Positions 4,717 through 6,994 of a DNA stretch of 6,994 nt are shown piece after piece. The stretch's first letter is position 1, and each line of letters starts with the position of its first letter. Below the pieces are notes generated by a model. That model was not told the DNA's origin. It saw nothing but the letters and a program-made list of their open reading frames with translations, and made no database searches. The DNA comes from an uncultured Collinsella sp. Its GTDB lineage: Bacteria > Actinomycetota > Coriobacteriia > Coriobacteriales > Coriobacteriaceae. The stretch lies in contig UQLD01000034.1 of the NCBI GenBank assembly GCA_900541855.1, positions 1 to 6,994 of the forward strand, written 5' to 3'. The translations under genes and the position numbers were made by a program.

Positions 4717-6354
4717 TTAGTACATACCGCCGCCCTGCTGACCAGCGGTAGCAGCAGCGATAGCGTCCTCAAGCTGAGTGTTCTTGGGCACATCGGAGAC
4801 GGTAGCCTCGGTGATGAGGATCAGGCTGGCGACAGAAGCAGCGTTCTGCAGGGTGACGCGGCTGACCTTGACGGGGTCGAGGACGCCCATCTCGATCATG
4901 TCGCCCCACTCGCCGTTGGCAGAGTTGAGACCCTGGCCGGCGGGCAGCTCGGCAACCTTGTCGACCACGACAGCGCCCTCAAAGCCAGCGTTCTTGGCGA
5001 TGGTAGCGACCGGAGCGGTCAGAGCCTTCTTGACGATGTCGACACCGATCTTCTCCTCGGGGTCGTCAATCTCGACAGCATCGAGCGCAGGAGCAGCGTC
5101 CATGAAGGCGACGCCGCCACCGGCGACAATGCCCTCCTCGACAGCAGCACGGGTAGCCTGCAGGGCGTCCTCGACGCGGTGCTTGATCTCCTTGAGCTCG
5201 GACTCGGTAGCAGCGCCGACCTTGATGACGGCAACGCCACCGGAGAGCTTGGCCAGGCGCTCCTGGAGCTTCTCGCGGTCGAAGTCAGAGGTGGTGTTCT
5301 CCATCTCGCCCTTGATCTGAGCGATGCGAGCGTCGATGGCCTCCTTGGAGCCAGCGCCGCCGACGACGACGGTGTTGTCCTTGGAGATGGTGACGGACTT
5401 AGCGGTACCGAGCATATCGGCGGTGATGTCAGCGACCTTCACGCCCAGCTCGTCCAGAGCGGCCTGGCCACCGGTGAGGACGGCGATGTCCTCGAGGATG
5501 CGCTTGCGGCGATCGCCGTAGCCCGGAGCCTTGACGGCGCAGACGTTGAGAGCGCCACGGATCTTGTTGAGGACCAGGGTAGGCAGAGCCTCGCCGTCGA
5601 TGTCCTCAGCGATGATGAGCAGGCCACGGCCAGCGCGCTGGACAGCCTCGAGAACGGGCATGATGTCCTGAACGCTGGAGATCTTCTGGTCGGTGATGAG
5701 GATGTACGGATCCTTCATCACGGCCTCCATGCGGTCGTTGTCCGTGACGAAGTAAGCGGAGACATAGCCCTTGTCGAACTGCATGCCCTCGACGGTGTCG
5801 ATGGTGATGTCGAACGTCTGGGAATCCTCGACGGTGATGACGCCGTCCTTGCCCACGACCTCCATGGCCTCGGCGATCTTCTCGCCGACCTCGGGGTCAC
5901 CGGCAGAGATGGTACCGACGGAAGCAATCTGCTCCTTGGTCTCGACCGGCTTGGCCTGCTTCTTCATCTCGGCGACGGCGGCGTTGACGGCCTTGTCGAT
6001 GCCGCGACGGATGGCCAGCGGGTTAGCGCCAGCAGCAACGTTGCGCAGACCGTCGTTGACGATGGCCTGAGCGAGCAGGGTTGCGGTGGTGGTGCCGTCA
6101 CCCACGGTGTCGTTGGTCTTGGTGGCGACCTCCTTCACCAGCTGGGCGCCCATGTTCTCGATGTTGTCCTCGAGCTCAATCTCCTTGGCGACGGAAACGC
6201 CGTCGTTGGTGATGGTCGGAGCACCGAACGTACGCTGCAGCGCAACGTAGCGACCCTTGGGGCCCATGGTGACGGTTACGGCGTCGGCCAGAGTGTTGAC
6301 GCCCTTGGCAAGCTTAGCGCGGGCATCGGTGTTGAACGTAATGTTCTTTGCCAT
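4717..6354 (-). CDS. groEL: 60-kDa chaperonin GroEL
   Basis: Cytoplasmic group I chaperonin that encloses unfolded proteins in a double seven-membered ring, with GroES as lid and ATP as fuel. It has 545 residues, a normal length. Equatorial, intermediate and apical domains are all present. Visible landmarks are MGPKGR (30-35), ITNDG with D51, GDGTTTAT with D86, the VEDAL aspartate D396 that matches the catalytic D398 of E. coli, the signature AAVEEGIVAGGG (403-414), and a short C-terminal tail GGGMY instead of the long GGM repeats of E. coli. The stretch RYVALQRTFGAP (35-46) differs from the common RNVVLDKSFGAP. GGAGG lies 10 bases before the ATG. It follows groES after 96 bases on the same strand. 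Codon choice is strongly G/C-ending, as expected for an abundant protein. Confidence 0.99.
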   Translation of the reverse strand: MAKNITFNTDARAKLAKGVNTLADAVTVTMGPKGRYVALQRTFGAPTITNDGVSVAKEIELEDNIENMGAQLVKEVATKTNDTVGDGTTTATLLAQAIVNDGLRNVAAGANPLAIRRGIDKAVNAAVAEMKKQAKPVETKEQIASVGTISAGDPEVGEKIAEAMEVVGKDGVITVEDSQTFDITIDTVEGMQFDKGYVSAYFVTDNDRMEAVMKDPYILITDQKISSVQDIMPVLEAVQRAGRGLLIIAEDIDGEALPTLVLNKIRGALNVCAVKAPGYGDRRKRILEDIAVLTGGQAALDELGVKVADITADMLGTAKSVTISKDNTVVVGGAGSKEAIDARIAQIKGEMENTTSDFDREKLQERLAKLSGGVAVIKVGAATESELKEIKHRVEDALQATRAAVEEGIVAGGGVAFMDAAPALDAVEIDDPEEKIGVDIVKKALTAPVATIAKNAGFEGAVVVDKVAELPAGQGLNSANGEWGDMIEMGVLDPVKVSRVTLQNAASVASLILITEATVSDVPKNTQLEDAIAAATAGQQGGGMY

Positions 6355-6380
6355 GGTAGGTAATCCTCCAAAAGAAATGT

Positions 6381-6404
6381 GACTCGCGTCGCCGCTTCCG
6401 AGTC
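6381..6404. repeat. Small inverted repeat in the groES-groEL spacer
   Basis: GACTCG (6381-6386) and CGAGTC (6399-6404) pair around a 12-base loop in the 96-base spacer, about 20 bases before the groEL Shine-Dalgarno. No T-run follows, so it is not a terminator. It may be an mRNA structure that separates or adjusts expression of the two genes; a chance occurrence is possible. Confidence 0.35.
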
Positions 6405-6450
6405 CTATGCGGCGGGCGCGTTCAAAGACGAATCAGAGATTCTGACGAGA

Positions 6451-6744
6451 CTAGGCCTCGACGACAGCGTAGATGTCGTCGGCGCGCATCAGCAGATACT
6501 TCTCGCCGTCGACCTTGACCTCGTTGCCACCGAACTTACCGTAGATGACAACGTCACCGACCTTGACGTCCATGGGGATGCGCTCACCCTTGTCGTTGAC
6601 CTTGCCGGCGCCAACGGCAACGATGGTGCCGCGCTGCGGCTTCTCCTGGGCGTTGCTGGCGATGTACAGACCAGAAGCGGTCTTCTGCTCGGCCTCGTCG
6701 GGCTTGACCAGAACACGATCTGCAAGCGGCTTCAAAGACGACAT
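6451..6744 (-). CDS. groES: 10-kDa co-chaperonin GroES
   Basis: Heptameric lid of the GroEL chamber in the cytoplasm. It has 97 residues, the usual size. The N-terminal strand LKPLADRVLVKP is followed by the flexible mobile loop (about 16-33) with the hydrophobic tripeptide LYI (26-28) in the position of the GroEL-contacting IVL of E. coli. Then come RGTIVAVGAGK and the C-terminal GDVVIYGKFGGNEVKVDG with YLLMRADDIYAVVE. The ATG has a strong AAGGAGG eight bases upstream. It is the first gene of the groES-groEL operon, with a 5' UTR that carries a GC-rich hairpin. Confidence 0.99.
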   Translation of the reverse strand: MSSLKPLADRVLVKPDEAEQKTASGLYIASNAQEKPQRGTIVAVGAGKVNDKGERIPMDVKVGDVVIYGKFGGNEVKVDGEKYLLMRADDIYAVVEA

Positions 6745-6766
6745 GCTTGTCTCCTCCTTTTTGGGC

Positions 6767-6785
6767 CGCGTGGTTATGCCACGCG
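6767..6785 (-). promoter_or_regulatory. GC-rich 5' UTR hairpin just upstream of the groES ribosome-binding site
   Basis: On the minus strand CGCGTGG-CATAA-CCACGCG forms a perfect 7-bp stem with a 5-base loop. It ends about 7 bases before AAAGGAGGAG (6760-6751). In a chaperonin leader such a stem could affect translation or mRNA stability, but it does not cover the Shine-Dalgarno, and I see no ROSE-type thermometer pattern. Confidence 0.5.
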
Positions 6786-6816
6786 AATTAACCCTTTTTG
6801 TTTGCGTACGCGTTGA

Positions 6817-6856
6817 ATGGTACCCACGAATGGCGGGTTATACAACACGGAGTCAA
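6817..6856 (-). promoter_or_regulatory. Candidate groES-groEL promoter region
   Basis: The only AT-rich stretch upstream of groES. One sigma70-like pair is TTGTAT (6845-6840), 17 bases, TACCAT (6822-6817). A better single -10 is TATAAC (6842-6837), but TTGACT (6856-6851) lies only 8 bases before it, too close to be its -35. Several starts are possible; the exact promoter is not settled by eye. Confidence 0.4.
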
Positions 6857-6872
6857 AAAATCTTATTTTTTG
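6854..6872. repeat. AT-rich dyad upstream of groES
   Basis: CAAAAAAT-CTT-ATTTTTTG is a perfect inverted repeat with 8-base arms and a 3-base centre, in a GC-rich genome. It overlaps the candidate promoter region, so it may be an operator or a bent promoter element. On the minus strand it could also act as a weak terminator for something upstream. It is unlike CIRCE or HAIR. Confidence 0.45.
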
Positions 6873-6970
6873 GCACTTAGATTTTCTGAATGCCGGGGGA
6901 TAACTTAGAAGTGGCTCCCGGGGCGGACCGGAGGGCATGAAGTTTGCTGCTCTACAGTCCTGCGCAAGAC
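6873..6970. other. Intergenic stretch without recognisable gene
   Basis: Part of the 250-base region upstream of groES. No open reading frame with a ribosome-binding site was seen. It holds a direct repeat of ACTTAGA (6875-6881 and 6903-6909) and an imperfect GC-rich foldback near 6915-6933. Neither has a recognised role. Confidence 0.5.
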
Positions 6971-6993
6971 GGAAAGCACATTAAGTGCTTTCC
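6971..6993. terminator. Possible bidirectional terminator at the window edge
   Basis: GGAAAGCAC (6971-6979) and GTGCTTTCC (6985-6993) form a perfect 9-bp stem around ATTAA. A-rich and T-rich bases at the stem base resemble bidirectional terminators. The window ends one base later, so a T-tract on the plus strand cannot be judged. It may end the gene beyond the window and insulate the groES promoter. Confidence 0.45.
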
Positions 6994-6994
6994 T

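Noticed and set aside
4326..4751. Two open frames, one on each strand, with nearly identical starts (MTGVSLRN) over the palindrome
   Set aside because: They are the two halves of the same inverted repeat read on opposite strands. Neither has a convincing ribosome-binding site or family resemblance.
4708..6363. A 551-codon open frame on the plus strand, antisense to groEL
   Set aside because: It mirrors groEL almost exactly. Its composition (very rich in Asp, Leu, Gly, Val) is what strong G/C-ending codon bias produces on the opposite strand, and it resembles no known family.

Overview
The window looks like the end of a short-read assembly contig from a GC-rich Gram-positive gut bacterium. 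A Coriobacteriia member such as Collinsella is the best guess. This rests on GroEL/GroES character, a single-chain EcfA-EcfA fusion and the base composition; it is recalled family resemblance, not a search result. Positions 1-52 are not biological: they match the Illumina P5/TruSeq universal adapter and cut through the last gene of an operon. All confidently called genes are on the minus strand, so the biological reading order is from position 6994 down to 53.

Positions 6994-4717 hold a groES-groEL chaperonin operon. Its 250-base upstream region contains an AT-rich dyad, candidate sigma70-type promoters, a GC-rich 5' UTR hairpin and a strong Shine-Dalgarno. I see neither a CIRCE nor a HAIR heat-shock operator. 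About 26 bases past the groEL stop lies a 145-base nested, almost perfect palindrome (4546-4690), the most striking non-coding structure here. Three smaller dyads follow at 4401-4498.

Positions 4380 to 53 hold a flavin-uptake operon. A promoter with a TGC-TACACT -10 region leads directly into an FMN riboswitch (RFN element), followed by ribU (riboflavin-binding S component), a fused double-ATPase ecfA, ecfT, and two tandem PNPOx-like split-barrel flavoprotein genes, the second cut by the adapter. Gene junctions are tight: a 4-base overlap, a 1-base overlap, then a 30-base gap. One FMN-sensing leader therefore probably controls a complete energy-coupling-factor transporter (S + AA' + T) together with two proteins that probably bind FMN. 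Linking import of the vitamin to its consumers is the main biological point of the window.

No tRNA, rRNA, CRISPR, transposase or phage gene was seen. No wholly new system is evident. The items most worth following are the nested palindrome, the riboswitch-controlled transporter plus PNPOx pair, and the unusual insertion in the second EcfA half.
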